Assembly: GCA_032123495.1 (NCBI GenBank)
Contig: JAQBFG010000257.1
Span: 1 to 7,779, forward strand
Direction: 5' to 3'
Length of the DNA: 7,779 bases
Source: JAAERC01 sp032123495
GTDB taxonomy: Bacteria; Zixibacteria; MSB-5A5; GN15; PGXB01
Shown here: piece by piece, positions 7,177 to 7,779 of the stretch
How the letters are laid out: each line of letters opens with the position of its first letter
Position numbering within the stretch: the first letter of the stretch is position 1
Position numbers and translations under genes: made by a program
Notes under the pieces: generated by a model
The model's database searches: none
The model's input: only the letters and a program-made list of their open reading frames with translations
What the model was told of the DNA's origin: nothing

Positions 7177-7629
7177 TTGTTTACGGTAATGTTAATATTT
7201 CATACGCTGATCTGCATTTTTCTGGTTATTGTGATTTTGATGCAGGCGGCGAAAGGTGAGGGACTGGCCGGTGCCTTTGGTGGCGGCGGTGGTATGAGCG
7301 GTGCCGTTTTTGGCGGCCGCGGTGCAGCCACATTCCTGTCCAAGGCTACGACTGTTCTGGCGATTGTTTTTATGGTGAACTGTAGCATTTTGGCTTTTAT
7401 GTCAAGTCGCCAAACAGTCGGAACTACAGATTCAGCCACATCGGTTGTTGTTGAAGAAGCACAAAAAGAAATGGAACGTCAGGCAGCCGAACAACAGGCG
7501 ATACCTCAGTCACCTGATGGAGCCGACGGAAATCTGTTCCCAACCGAAGGAACTCCATCCGATGGATCAAGTGAAAGCTTGTTCCCCGCTGATGATACCC
7601 CGGCCGAACCAGTCGGCTCTGGCGGTTAA
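7177..7629 (+). CDS. secG: SecG, accessory subunit of the SecYEG protein translocon, with a long acidic tail
   Basis: A 150-aa inner-membrane protein that assists SecA-driven protein export through SecYE. It has two membrane segments (about residues 4-22 and 56-76). Between them lies the conserved cytoplasmic linker with MQAAKGEGLAGAFGGGGG, FGGRGAATFLSK, the signature of the family. The start is TTG with TGAGGAG 6 nt upstream, 15 nt after the tpiA stop, so it is probably in the glycolytic message. The gene order tpiA-secG, often followed by a tRNA-Leu, is seen in many bacteria. Beyond about residue 80 the chain is a low-complexity, Glu/Asp/Pro/Ser-rich tail of about 70 residues. It contains a near repeat, LFPTEGTP (120-127) and LFPADDTP (135-142). 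Many SecG proteins have variable tails, so its function is open. Confidence 0.93.
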   Translation: MFTVMLIFHTLICIFLVIVILMQAAKGEGLAGAFGGGGGMSGAVFGGRGAATFLSKATTVLAIVFMVNCSILAFMSSRQTVGTTDSATSVVVEEAQKEMERQAAEQQAIPQSPDGADGNLFPTEGTPSDGSSESLFPADDTPAEPVGSGG

Positions 7630-7647
7630 ATATTTATCGTCGGGTGC

Positions 7648-7665
7648 CCCACAGCTTGCTGTGGG
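7648..7665. repeat. Short palindrome after secG (terminator-like or dispersed REP-like element)
   Basis: CCCACAG (7648-7654) and CTGTGGG (7659-7665) pair perfectly around CTTG. No T run follows, so it is a weak candidate for a rho-independent terminator. The sequence around it (GGGTGCCCCACAG) looks like a mobile-free intergenic palindrome of the REP type. Only one copy is in the window, so that idea is untested. It sits 18 nt after the secG stop and 34 nt before the tRNA. Confidence 0.5.
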
Positions 7666-7699
7666 TTAGTTCCTGACTTTAACCGAAGTGAAGAATTTT

Positions 7700-7779
7700 G
7701 CGGAAGTGGTGGAATCGGTAGACACACTATCTTGAGGGGGTAGCGGGTAAAACCGTGGGGGTTCAAGTCCCCCCTTCCG
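7700..7779 (+). tRNA. tRNA-Leu (anticodon GAG), last bases outside window
   Basis: A class II tRNA fold is complete except for its end. The acceptor 5' strand is GCGGAAG (7700-7706), and its 3' partner CTTCCG (7774-7779) needs one more C beyond the edge. The D stem is GTG/CAC (7709-7711 with 7723-7725). The anticodon stem is CTATC/GGTAG (7727-7731 with 7739-7743, one T-G pair) around loop TTGAGGG, giving anticodon GAG at 7734-7736, which reads CUC/CUU leucine codons. A long variable arm with CGG/CCG (7744-7755) is typical of tRNA-Leu. The T arm is GGGGG/CCCCC (7757-7761 with 7769-7773) around TTCAAGT. The discriminator base and any encoded CCA are not visible. Confidence 0.95.

Noticed and set aside
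7666..7699. A tRNA promoter between the palindrome and tRNA-Leu
   Set aside because: No -35/-10 pair with acceptable spacing is visible in these bases; the tRNA may be read from upstream or use a promoter I cannot recognise.

Overview
The window is an ordinary, tightly packed, single-strand (+) stretch of a Gram-negative bacterial chromosome. Base composition is moderate to AT-leaning. Two proteins have clear export signals of the kind expected for a periplasm or outer membrane. The enlarged RodA, the LolA-like plus retropepsin-like exported protein and the gap-pgk-tpi-secG order suggest a poorly cultured lineage of the FCB / Zixibacteria type. That placement is a low-confidence inference from gene style, not from a phylogenetic marker.

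Region 1 (1-3378) is the tail of a cell-elongation operon. It holds the C-terminal part of the transpeptidase PBP2 (mrdA, cut by the left edge), then rodA 2 nt later, then 6 nt later a 530-aa exported protein with a LolA-like N-terminal region and two retropepsin-like lobes. PBP2 and RodA form the transpeptidase/glycosyltransferase pair of the Rod complex. The third protein has no established role there.

Region 2 (3379-4110) holds a small predicted outer-membrane beta-barrel protein that starts at TTG behind a strong Shine-Dalgarno sequence.

Region 3 (4111-7629) is a lower-glycolysis cluster: gap, an 11-bp perfect hairpin, pgk, tpiA, then secG. GAPDH, PGK and TIM catalyse adjacent steps of triose-phosphate metabolism. 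SecG is an accessory subunit of the Sec translocon and follows tpiA by 15 nt, so it is probably co-transcribed. As given, tpiA carries an in-frame TGA after 16 codons. The remainder, in the +1 frame, completes a normal 249-aa TIM, so the window shows either a one-base sequencing/assembly error, a real lesion or recoding.

Region 4 (7630-7779) has a short palindrome and then a tRNA-Leu(GAG) gene that runs off the right edge about two bases before its mature end.

I found no CRISPR array, transposon, phage or defence gene and no convincing new multi-gene system. The points most worth a second look are the tpiA frameshift, the LolA/retropepsin-like protein attached to the Rod operon, the gap-pgk hairpin and the repeat-bearing SecG tail.
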